Assembly: GCA_963971535.1 (NCBI GenBank)
Contig: OZ020593.1
Location: 40,226,766 to 40,290,765, forward strand
From: Notolepis coatsorum
Taxonomy: Eukaryota > Chordata > Actinopteri > Aulopiformes > Paralepididae
Direction of reading: 5' to 3'
DNA length: 64,000 nucleotides
Shown one piece after another: positions 45,591 through 56,129 of the stretch (position 1 is its first letter; each line of letters opens with the position of its first letter). The notes beneath the pieces are model-generated. The model was not told the DNA's origin, did not search any database, and saw only the letters and a program-made list of their open reading frames with translations. A program made the translations under genes and the position numbers.

Positions 45591-47077
45591 TCACCTCTCT
45601 CCCCCATTCATCAGTTGGTGCATTCTCTTATCAATGCCACACAGTCACACACACTTCTGAAACATCCCCTCATCCATGCCACACACTTCTGAATCATCCT
45701 CTCATCCACACCACACACAAAATTAATGCTGGCATTTTAATAATCGTATGGAATTCAACATGTTCTGTAAAGTGCTCTGAGACAGTGAAATAAATCCAGA
45801 CAGGATTAATGTGGTAATCTTCGAATTATCTAGAGATAATTGTAGCATTACAGCACTGAAGGGGTCATTAACATTTAACATTTGAAGGAGGGTGGGGGTC
45901 TAAGAATTATAATTTTATTATGGTAAATAAATACTAATATCATTATGGCACATTCAGCAGAAAAGAAGGCTGATTGACTGCACAGCGACTTGCATGGAGC
46001 TAGAGTGGAGGGCATATAATTGAAATAATTCTTCTAAAAGACCAATGCACACAAACTTTTTTTATTTGTATAATGTTGATGGCTGCAAGGGTCCATAGTT
46101 TACTCGTCGATAATTAGGTTTTTATTTTCATGAAGGAAAAGTACTGGCTATGAAAACTCTGACCCCTAGTGGCTAACCATGACATGGCACTGACATATGA
46201 ACTCTTCAGGAGGGCATGCCAACAAACACATGGAGATAATACAGGACCACAGGCATAACATTCAGATCCCTCTAAAAACGGGAACAAATTCCTGACTCGG
46301 ATTCAGACTTTTTCTCAGCACCGCTATATGAAATGAACAGCTGCACAAGAAGCCACTCTTCCCCCTCCTGTTATCTGGAGTGGTGTACAGTTTGAGATAG
46401 AAAAGTAGGTCAGCATGTTCACCAGCATCATTTCAACATCATGTATCAAGTGAGCCAGGGGTCCACCGATGTTTCGGGGCAAATTACTCCATATTGAGAT
46501 CATAAAACCTCTGTGACTCAACACTTAAAACACATGAAACTTATGTCTTTCATGAAGTACAAGAATCATTTTTCTATCCATAGGGGACACAGCCCTTAAC
46601 GCCAAAATTATTAGTCTAGCTTAGCACAAATGAATGGAAGTGGATATGGAAGCATATCCGCTTCCATTCATTTGTGCTAAGCTAGGCTAGCTTGCAGTCG
46701 GATAGCTTTCTACTGAACGCACAGAGAGGAAATTGGTATCTATCTTCTTGTCCGACTCTGGAGAAGATGATAAACACATAATATTGTGGTGTTGCTTTAA
46801 GATGCTCTTGTGAGCTGGTCAATGAAAACATATACAGGCTCCCTGGCTTTCACGGTGGCTTCTATACAGTTTTGACTTAGTATAGACAATGGACTTAGTT
46901 TATCTATTTAAACTATATTATTGAGGGTCATTTTAGTTGGTTAGGAATCTTTCTAGGTACCCCTAAAAATATCAACCCCAGGGTTAGGAAAGTTTGAAGT
47001 AAGCCTTTATGGAAAGAATCCATTGACCATGAATAATAGCTGAAAGCTAATCTTATCTGAACACTTCACACAATGTG
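45591..47077. other. Unassigned DNA with a palindromic repeat
   Basis: 46611-46690 folds back: CTTAGCACAAATGAATGGAA against TTCCATTCATTTGTGCTAAG. It belongs to the family at 24190-24500. Confidence 0.5.
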
Positions 47078-47079
47078 AA

Positions 47080-47266
47080 CATTAAAGGGGCAATTCACCA
47101 AAAAACAATGTTGATTTATTTTGGACATAATCTCACACACATCCAAAAACATAATGAGTTTGAACGTGGCCACCAGTGATATGTCCCTGATGAGTTTTTG
47201 GATGTGTGTGAAATTATGTGCAAAATAAATCAGCATTGTTTTTTGGTGAAGTGGCCCTTTAATGAA
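47080..47266. mobile_element. Fold-back MITE, nearly all inverted repeat
   Basis: TTAAAGGGGCAATTCACCAA at the left pairs with the inverse TTAAAGGGCCACTTCACCAA at the right. Pairing runs about 70 bp inward, leaving a loop of about 45 bp. Confidence 0.85.
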
Positions 47267-47634
47267 AATACATACGTAGCTTCTCCTAAAACCGCGAAAC
47301 AGTCAGGTCAAATAAATATATTTATTGGTATTGGTCAGTGTGTGTATCTTCTCATCATTCCATCGTATCTCCGTATACTGTCTTCTTAGGCCCTGTTGGT
47401 TCCTCAGGCGTGGGAACTGAAATACAGAGACAAAGACAGACATCAGAGGAGACTAGACTACTAGATGTAATGTATATATTATATATGTACTGTATGTGCA
47501 TATGTATGTATGTAATTGTGTATATAAAATGGCTAGAGGAACTATACGGGGTAACCTACAGTTTTGTTCATCATAAGTCTGACCATAAAGGGAGCAGGTA
47601 GTTCTAAATGAGTAAATTACGATTTGAGTAAAAA

Positions 47635-47812
47635 GGGGTGGGATTAAATAAGTGTATACTTCTTCCCACTCCTTTTCAAATATGTAATGACAAAATTTAG
47701 TTAGACTTTTGTGTTTTTTGTGTGTATACATTTATATATTTGAATGGCCTAAGGCTAGATATGTACTTTGTTGTTGTTGCATATTTGAAATAAACATCAA
47801 TCAAATCAAATA
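47635..47812 (+). mobile_element. L2-like LINE 3' end, (ATCAA) tail
   Basis: AAGTGTATACTTCTTCCCAC to GAAATAAACATCAATCAAAT; the same family as 15973-16140. Confidence 0.65.
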
Positions 47813-48153
47813 GTTTTGATGTCTTAACATAAGAAGTATTACCAGAGATTAAAGTAAAAAAGAAAGAAAAAAAATACATTGTTTGAAGGCATTTCTGCTA
47901 GCTGGAGATGGTCATACAGTGGAGAGTGAAAGGAAACATGGGGGAGAGAGAGAATGGAGATGGTCATTATACTCACTCTGTGGAGTTAAGCTGACTGGAG
48001 TTTTATTTTCTAACAACATCCACAGTTCTGTGCACTTCTGTGTCTCCCAGCGTGTGACCAGGTAGCTCCCTACTGACGACGCCGCTAGGAAGACAGAGAG
48101 GAGGAGTGATACCTCTGCACTGTTGATTATTAATGCTTTCTATTACTGCTACT

Positions 48154-48347
48154 TAGGGCTGGGCGATTAATCGAGTTTCAATTTCAATTACGACATTGGC
48201 TTCCCACGACCATGAGAACAAAATAATCGAGTTAAACGATTATTGTATCGCATGCCGCGTTGCTCTCATTTTGTCTTGTGTTATAAATGCAGCACACCCT
48301 TCCGCTGTGAAGGCGATTATGATTTTTGCCATAATCGAGCAGACCTA
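48154..48347. mobile_element. Short hAT-A relative
   Basis: TAGGGCTGGGCGATTAATCG to CGAGCAGACCTA, with a perfect 8-bp target duplication ctgctact at 48146-48153 and 48348-48355. It shows the un-nested form of the element at 4745-7488. Confidence 0.92.
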
Positions 48348-48989
48348 CTGCTACTGCACTGTTGTACACCTTTGTAATATTAGCCTACATTTCTCACCTA
48401 TTGAAATAAGAAGGTTCCACTGAAGAGCATAAGGCAGCCTCTTCTGTATAAGCTTTTGAATGGTAAACAAGCCAGCAGTACCTAGAAACCACACAAGACA
48501 GGTCTGGTCCATGATGACGGTAATAATAATTCACAAAGAAGATTGTTAAAAGCACTGCATATATAAACGGCATTATCACTTTGGGAATGACATGCTGTGC
48601 AAAAGAAATACAGCATAATCTATACAGAGATGGCTGGATCACATGAGATCAAAGTCTGTCTAAGATGAAATACTGTTATACATTTTATATATAGAAATAC
48701 AGCATACTCTATAGAGATGGCTGGATAACATGAGATCAAAGTCTGTCTAAGATGAAATGCTGTTATACGTTTTATATAACTTCAAATATAAAATATAACA
48801 CGTCTTTGATCATCATAAAAGCACTATATAAATTGAATGTATTATTATTATTATTATTATTTAAGTGATCATTGGCAATATGATAGGGGACACTGTCACT
48901 TACCAAGCATAAAGCTCCCGGTCCCCATCATAAAGGCTCGAGACTGACAGGCAGCATATCTCTGTAAACCCTGACAAAGAAGCATAACC

Positions 48990-49147
48990 ATGAATATGAA
49001 ATGAAAATGGGGGACCCTGATGTAAACAAGACAAACGTCTTTCTCTGGTCTGCATGCCCTTAACAATTGTGTGTATTGAGCCGTACTGTCTGTATTGTAC
49101 CCATTCTGCAATCTGTTAAATAAAGTTTTCATTCATTCATTCATTCA
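48990..49147 (+). mobile_element. Family R LINE 3' end, CATT tail
   Basis: GGGGGACCCTGATGTAAACA to CTGTTAAATAAAGTTTTC, then a CATT repeat. Confidence 0.82.
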
Positions 49148-49611
49148 TGAGCTCATATATTTTGTTCAGTCTCTTTGTGTGCTAGCAGGCTGTCACAATG
49201 GCGTAAAGTGTCAATGTTCGCTGAATCAATTGATTATTATTCATTGCAAGCACTGTTATCAAGCTAAGCAAGTAAAATGCTTCTCAACAGTGCAGGGGAA
49301 AACGATGAGACAAACCTACCGGATGTTTTGCTGCAAGTGCATCATCCACTTTCATGACCATGTTGTTAACTTTATTGAGGTTGGTTCCTCTCAGTCTCTG
49401 ATTTAACCTCTAAACCAAAATATTTACATCATCCAGTCAAAGTGCACATGACATATTGTTATTATCTAACTTTAAACTTCCGTGTTTCACGCTAAGAAAT
49501 CCATAAAGATAACTTGACGGACAACGAGAAGTAAACTGGCTATATTAGGGCGACGCTTTGTGGAGTGGAGTAGGCATTGCAGCTGCTCAACCTGTCTGTG
49601 CCGCAGCCCCA

Positions 49612-52600
49612 TACATAGGAGGGGCCTGTACTGTGCGTTGGGGGCCTGTACTGTGCGTTGGAGGCCTGTACTATGCGGTGCACTACTGCGCATGCGAGAA
49701 ACAAAGTAAAGTAATTCTAATCTAGTCTAAGGGTTAAATTTAGGCCCTCATCCAGAAGAGGTTAAATTTAGAGTAACAGTCAGGGCTGGTAATCCAATTG
49801 ATATTCAGTTAAAGATAAAAATTCTAGTCTATAGACAATTGGTTGCATTGAATGCTTTATTTGGTTACTCCTAATCCAATTGATATTCAGTTTAAGGCGA
49901 GACACTGCATGTGAATAGTCAAATATACTTTTTTTGTTGATTTTGAGATTTTGTTATATTTTGCTTCCTAAACATGTCTTCTATGAAACTAGTGACAATA
50001 AAACGTCAATAACACACATTTAGTTGTTTATTTTACATCATTTTGCCTTATTGCATCCATAAATGTGCACATATTTAATGGGGAAGTGCCTCATTTGCAT
50101 ATATAAACATAAATTTCAGAAAACTTGCAATATATTTTTTCTTAGTTTATATGTACATAACAAATTGGGAAAGTTTCATAGTGATATCTATTCAAATATT
50201 TTTTGCCTATTAGGGGGTACTACACTGTACTACACTGTTTGTAGCCTGTGTGTAGTTCTGTTCAGTTCAATAACATCATTATTATTATTATTCAGTTATC
50301 AGGCATGTGTTTAGGTTGTCTATTACTAATGGTTTGATTAGGTATTGTGTTTGTAAATATCTGTTTAAAAAAAAAAGTATGGCATTTTACAATACAGAAC
50401 TTTGAAGGCGTTTTCCCAAAAATGAGTTTTAAGAGTTTTTCCTCATACTCTGAGCCAGAAATCTCCACTTCAGTAGCACACACATACACCAAACATTCCA
50501 GTTCTATTGATATCTATGTTCTGAAGGTATTTACAGAAGGGTTTGTTGATATCGCATTCATACCCTGATTTATATCACATTTTATTCCTAAAAACATGGC
50601 GAAATATGGAATTTTACCATAAAAATGGACTGAATGGAGTATTTTCTGATTTATGGAGTGATAAAAAGAGATATCCAAAATCCCCTCTGTAATAACCTTT
50701 GGCTCTAATATGTCAACAAAATGAAACTATAATTTTGAAAATGGCTTTATCCAATGTTCAGATTTCTGTCCTGGAATTATATGCAAATTAGTGCATATTT
50801 AAGTATATCATGCCTCATTTGCATATTTAAACATACAATTTCAGTATTATATAAAAGAAGCAGTGAAGCCAGACCAGCACTCTCAGGTTCAAAATTTAAT
50901 GGCAGCCTGAAACAAACATGTTTCGGAAATATGTATTCCTTCTTCAGTGTTATAGCTTGCAATGGACTTGCAGTCAAGATAATGGTTATATACACACAGG
51001 TGGTTAATGATTTGGCAGGAAATGACATCACAGCGCAGGTGTGCCTGAGTCTATTGGTCCTCAATGACAAAAGAAAAGACCTATCAAAATAGAGTCTGTT
51101 AGTAAATACAAATTATACAAATATACCATGTATAAAAGACATATAAAAAGACATAAAAAACACAAAAGCAAAAGCAAAAATTGCATTACATTACCATACC
51201 AGAAACTTGCTATGTAACATGCCCGTAGTTTATAGGGCTAATTTAGCCCCTATACTTTTTTCTTTTAAGCATCAAAGGATAAACATACCTCTTGCAGGAA
51301 ACAACCACTTGGATTAAACCATATAGATAAAAGGTACTTAAAGGAAACAGGTTAAAACGTTCTCTTCATTCATTCCTCTAGGTTCTATGCAATCAAACAG
51401 GTGGATATAATAACATTCCCGTTGTAACAGTAACTTATGTCTGTCTCCCCCTCTCGCGGGCCTGTGGACTAGCTCAAGTCCCATGTATCTGAGATCGTTA
51501 ACGGTATGTTTACACCTGGAAAAGTGTCTAGCTACTGACGACTTTATATCTGAATTTCTCACTGAACACTTATGTTCAGTGAGAATTACGTGTAATTCAG
51601 CCAATCTTGTGTATCTACTAAAATGCCCGTGTGATTTTTCTTATGTGGGGAAGACAACCAGAGCCTTTAAAACAAGAATCAGTGAACATAAGTGTTCAGT
51701 GAGAAATTCAGATATAAAGTCGTCAGTAGCTAGACACTTTTCCAGGTGTAAACATACCGTTAACGATCTCAGATACATGGGACTTGAGCTAGTCCACAGG
51801 CCCGCGAGAGGGGGAGACAGACATAAGTTACTGTTACAACGGGAATGTTATTATATCCACCTGTTTGATTGCATAGAACCTAGAGGAATGAATGAAGAGA
51901 ACGTTTTAACCTGTTTCCTTTAAGTACCTTTTATCTATATGGTTTAATCCAAGTGGTTGTTTCCTGCAAGAGGTATGTTTATCCTTTGATGCTTAAAAGA
52001 AAAAAGAAAAAAGTATAGGGGCTAAATTAGCCCTATAAACTACGGGCATGTTACATAGCAAGTTTCTGGTATGGTAATGTAATGCAATTTTTGCTTTTGC
52101 TTTTGTGTTTTTTATGTCTTTTTATATGTCTTTTATACATGGTATATTTGTATAATTTGTATTTACTAACAGACTCTATTTTGATAGGTCTTTTCTTTTG
52201 TCATTGAGGACCAATAGACTCAGGCACACCTGCGCTGTGATGTCATTTCCTGCCAAATCATTAACCACCTGTGTGTATATAACCATTATCTTGACTGCAA
52301 GTCCATTGCAAGCTATAACACTGAAGAAGGAATACATATTTCCGAAACATGTTTGTTTCAGGCTGCCATTAAATTTTGAACCTGAGAGTGCTGGTCTGGC
52401 TTCACTGCTTCTTTTATATAATACTTAATGGGATTTCAGCACCCAGTGTCGTATCTTGAGAGCGCGGTCTAACTTGACATACAATTTCAGAAAACGTGTA
52501 ATACAAAAAAGTCTTGTCTTAATATAAGTAATCAACTGGGGAAGTTTCATTGTGATATCTATTAGTTAATTTTTTTACCCTATTCACCTGCAGTGTCTCC

Positions 52601-52752
52601 CCTTAAGACAAAAATATTTTGGATATTAGGTCCTATTTTCCGTATGTTACTTTATGTTTCTAGTGTCCTATATTATATGATACTTTGTTTCTCGCATGCG
52701 CAGTAGTGCACCGCACAGTACAGGCCCCCAACGCACAGTACAGGCCCCTCCT
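49612..52752. mobile_element. Large inverted-repeat element with 20-bp terminal subrepeats, carrying a Penelope insertion
   Basis: The left end has three copies of GGGGCCTGTACTGTGCGTTG and CACTACTGCGCATGCGAGAA. The right end has the inverse with two copies. Similarity continues inward (GAGACACTGCA(T/G)GTGAATAG). A third, solitary end lies at 53488-53550. The class is not identified and no transposase was seen. Confidence 0.65.
50831..52496. mobile_element. Penelope-like element, palindromic double fragment
   Basis: Two inverted arms, 50843-51578 and 51683-52425, are almost identical apart from one 7-bp indel in a T/C run, with a 104-bp single-copy centre. The arms plus centre encode, at 51483-51923 (+), the end of a GIY-YIG endonuclease as in Penelope-like elements: CNSANLVYLLKCPCDFSYVG, KTTRAFKTRISEHK, then GGDRHKLLLQRECYYIHL. 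No reverse transcriptase is present. The 14-mer acatacaatttcag at 50831-50844 and 52482-52495 flanks it as a likely target duplication. Confidence 0.85.
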
Positions 52753-53487
52753 ACGTAATTTCAGAAGTGCCTGTACTCTGTTTAAATGACGCCACGCGCA
52801 CTCCCACGTGTGCGTGCGCATGCATGTTCCCTCGCGTGCTCACAGAACAGATGATTATTATGCATAAATAGTAGGAAACATGTTTGTATAGGAAATTACT
52901 AGTTTTTGTAAATATTGCCTTGAAATAGAGAAGCTGAAAAAGGTAGCAGGATGTAGCATTCAATATAAAGAAATTATATTGTCAACAGATATGGTTGAAA
53001 AACAAACAATGTTTTAAATGTAATTGTAGATACAATATTGTAGTTACAATTTCTTTAATTGAATTAACTTAAACTAGAAAAGTAAATACAAACTAAATTA
53101 ACAATGTAACTTACAGTTTACAGAAGGACAGTTTCCTTCTGAAGCACAACTTAAGAAATGTCTCATCCTTCCAGTCGGGACCATTTGTCAGTGTCACATA
53201 GTGAGACATTCCACAGCTCAAGCAACCCCCCACCAATTGGTACAGGGCTTGTATTTTGGTTTTGCACTTCTCGTTCTTTGTTATGCTATTGCTATGCTAT
53301 TGTTATGCAAAGAATATAGGTGATAGGTGAGTACCGGTATTTGGCGCACGGCGCGACGAGTCGAGTGAAAGTTGTGAACACATTTTTGTGTGCACGCGCG
53401 TGCTGGGGCGGCGTGGTACCGCGTGGCATGACCACTGCACCCCTGCTCACCTGTCTAGCCGAGTAGGATAAATCTGCAGTGCCGCAG

Positions 53488-53677
53488 TCCGGGGCCTGTA
53501 CTGTGCGTTGGGGCCTGTACTGTGCGGTGCACTACTGCGCATGCGATGTTGGGCGGGGCTTCATAGTGCGCATGCGTGTGGAGCATATAAGCAAATATGA
53601 GTTTCTACTTCTAGCTCTGGTTTAACATTCATTCTTCTTCGTTGAAAAATAAACCAAATATGTCTTTCAGTGAAAAT
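53488..53677 (+). promoter_or_regulatory. Candidate promoter and tiny first coding exon
   Basis: Two NRF-1-like palindromes (TGCGCATGCG at 53535 and 53565), a TATA-like GCATATAAGC near 53583, then ATGTCTTTCAGTGAAAAT (53660-53677, Met-Ser-Phe-Ser-Glu-Asn) ending at a consensus donor GTAAGT. No downstream exon was identified. The left part is shared with the inverted-repeat element at 49612-52752, so it may be transposon-derived. Confidence 0.3.
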
Positions 53678-54910
53678 GTAAGTACCTTAGGCCGGGGGCA
53701 CCTTCGCTATTTTGGACATTAGGGCCTATTTTCTAATTTGCTTTAGTGGTGAGCTAACGTTAGCTAACGCACGCTCCGGGATTGCAGCTGGGGGCTAGTT
53801 CTGCACTAACCTAACGTTAGCTAGCTAACGCATGTTAGCTAATATTCCCTGTAAACACCCAACTAACGCTATGTGAATGTGAAGTTGCTATTATTTTGGC
53901 CCACGTTTTGACTACTTTATTAATGTTGAACTAATGTTAAAGCTATGTTAAACATGAACCATTCTCACAAGGTGTTCAAATTCACATTATCTGTTATTGT
54001 CCACCGCAATACACATCGTCATTGTAAAATGTGTTGCTTATTCAATCAAATCCCGGTTCATAGTGCGCACAACTGCATTTTATAACCTTGAGCAACGTTC
54101 CTCTATTTTAGTCCAAAATTATAAACATGACTGACTTGATGCTACTGTATATTTGTATGTCTGTAAATGTCTTGATGAATTAATTTAAGTACCTGTATTA
54201 TTCAGTACATTAAAATTAAACTTCAACTTGAACCTGTGTGGAATGTGTATCTGGTAATCTGTGTGTGATAGAGGAGATATGGTCAGCTGCCCGACAGAGC
54301 CTTTATCCTCTCCTCTGACGGAGGCTGTGTATGTTTGAACTGTAAAACCCCACAGTCAGAGCTACTGTACCAGATCGGTCTGAACTGTAAAACACCACAG
54401 TCAGTTGCGTGGAGGAAACTGGAGGAAACCCACAAAGACACAGGGAGAACATGCCAACTCCACACAGAAAGTACCTGGATTTGAATAGAATATTTGCATC
54501 TCTGTGGGGTCCTTATCAAACAATCGCTTATTAAACCCAATTGTGTTTACTGATATATACCATATAAACCGAGTGGGTGTCAGACAAGAGGGAAGACTGT
54601 CAGGTTTTAAACTGTGGATACTAAACAGAAGGTAAAGATGACTGAACTGTACAGTAACAGTAATCCAGAACTATTTCATTGCACTGTAAATAAACTGATT
54701 TTATAGTATGTCACATCAATGTCATTCATGTCTTTCACATTCTACTAAAACTGAATCAAACCATAAACAAGGTGGCCTGTTGGGATGTTAGATCCTAATG
54801 TGAAAAACTGATTTTATGTCTGAGGAGAAGACTGGTACATAGTTCATTCGTCTCTCCATCTATGTAACTAACCATATTTGCATATCTTGTATGTCACACA
54901 TTTAACAGTA
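53678..54910. other. Unassigned DNA with repeat traces
   Basis: A short duplication (CTGTAAAACCCCACAGTCAG / CTGTAAAACACCACAGTCAG, 54339 and 54384) and a common fish repeat motif GAGAACATGCCAACTCCACA at 54446. Confidence 0.45.
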
Positions 54911-54914
54911 CAGT

Positions 54915-55100
54915 ATTGAATTGATTGATTGAAAACTTTAATGAACAGATTGCAGAATGGGTACAGTACAGTACAGCTCAATACACACAATTATTGTTAT
55001 TATTATATATTAATGGGGGGACTCCGATGTATCCTCTTAGCAGTTGTTTTGTATTGAGCCGTACTGTATTGTACCCATTCTGCAATCTGTTAATAAAGTT

Positions 55101-55155
<55 letters not shown>

Positions 55156-55156
55156 T
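54915..55156. mobile_element. Two family R LINE 3' ends facing each other
   Basis: A minus-strand 3' end (tail at 54920-54930) and a plus-strand 3' end (CAAT tail, about 11 units, to 55153) are separated by about 25 bp. Both share TGTACCCATTCTGCAATCTG in opposite orientation. Confidence 0.8.
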
Positions 55157-56125
55157 ATGTATCATCTGTCTCTTTTCTATTTTATTTTATAAAATATCCC
55201 CTTTATACCCTTTCCCTGTTACCCTTCTAGAGGCCTTTTTGTCCTCTCACCTTGCCGTCATTGTAAATAAAGTATATTAAATACATTTTTTTTTAAACAC
55301 AACATATTAAAACGTGTAGCTCTTCTTCCTTCATAAATGTCTTCTGCTGATTTCACTTCTGCTGACGTCTTGGTCCTGTTGTCGTCTTACGCCTGACAGA
55401 GAAGGGCAGTTGGTCAGTAGACAAATCAAAGGTTTAGTCATAACAGATTTGCAACAAACTGAGAGGCCCATGTGTTAGATATATTAGATATACTAAAAGG
55501 GGTACAACACCCAAATCAAGAATTCCAATATGTAATATTTTGGGTGATATAGACAAACTATTACTTTCCTAGTTTTGGCGATATATCACAGTATTTCGTA
55601 TTTCGTTTTCCAGTACAAATTACAGTGTGATATGACGTCTTTCTTTTTTAAATATCTTTATCTTGGAATATTCATTGTCATGGTGCTATTTCATTTCAAA
55701 TTATCTATTTTCTTAAACTTTTTTAATACATTTTCTTTTGATAAGAAATATAATCAAACTACTGTATAGTGTATTTATCTTGATACAATATGTATATCAT
55801 GGACAACTGTATTGTAAAAATCCATACCTTTGCATTGATCCATGACCTTCTTATTCAGTACACTAATATGAATCATTAAATTGTGCATAGTTCCCCTTCC
55901 ATGATTTTTCTGTACCTTTCCTGTAAATCAAGGCAGGACAGTCGACCTTTATAGTTTCCCATCCAGTTCACTTCTAATGGAAAGACCAACTTGACAGATT
56001 TCACGGCAACTGCTGAAGAAGCATCCATGGAAAAGCACAGTTAAAATACAGACAACTAATGATGAACCACTATAGTAAGTAAGTCACACACACACACACA
56101 CACACACACATACAAATATTTTTCC
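55157..56125. other. AT-rich DNA without recognised element
   Basis: A CA run lies at 56089-56109. A minus-strand piece at 55330-55430 has an acceptor-like TTCTCTGTCAG followed by short open reading, but nothing ties it to the FN3 gene. Confidence 0.4.
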
Positions 56126-56129
56126 TTTC

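Noticed and set aside
46140-46180. CTCF site near GACCCCTAGTGGCTAACC (also 29268 and 60236)
   Set aside because: These CCCCTAGYGG sequences miss key positions of the CTCF core.
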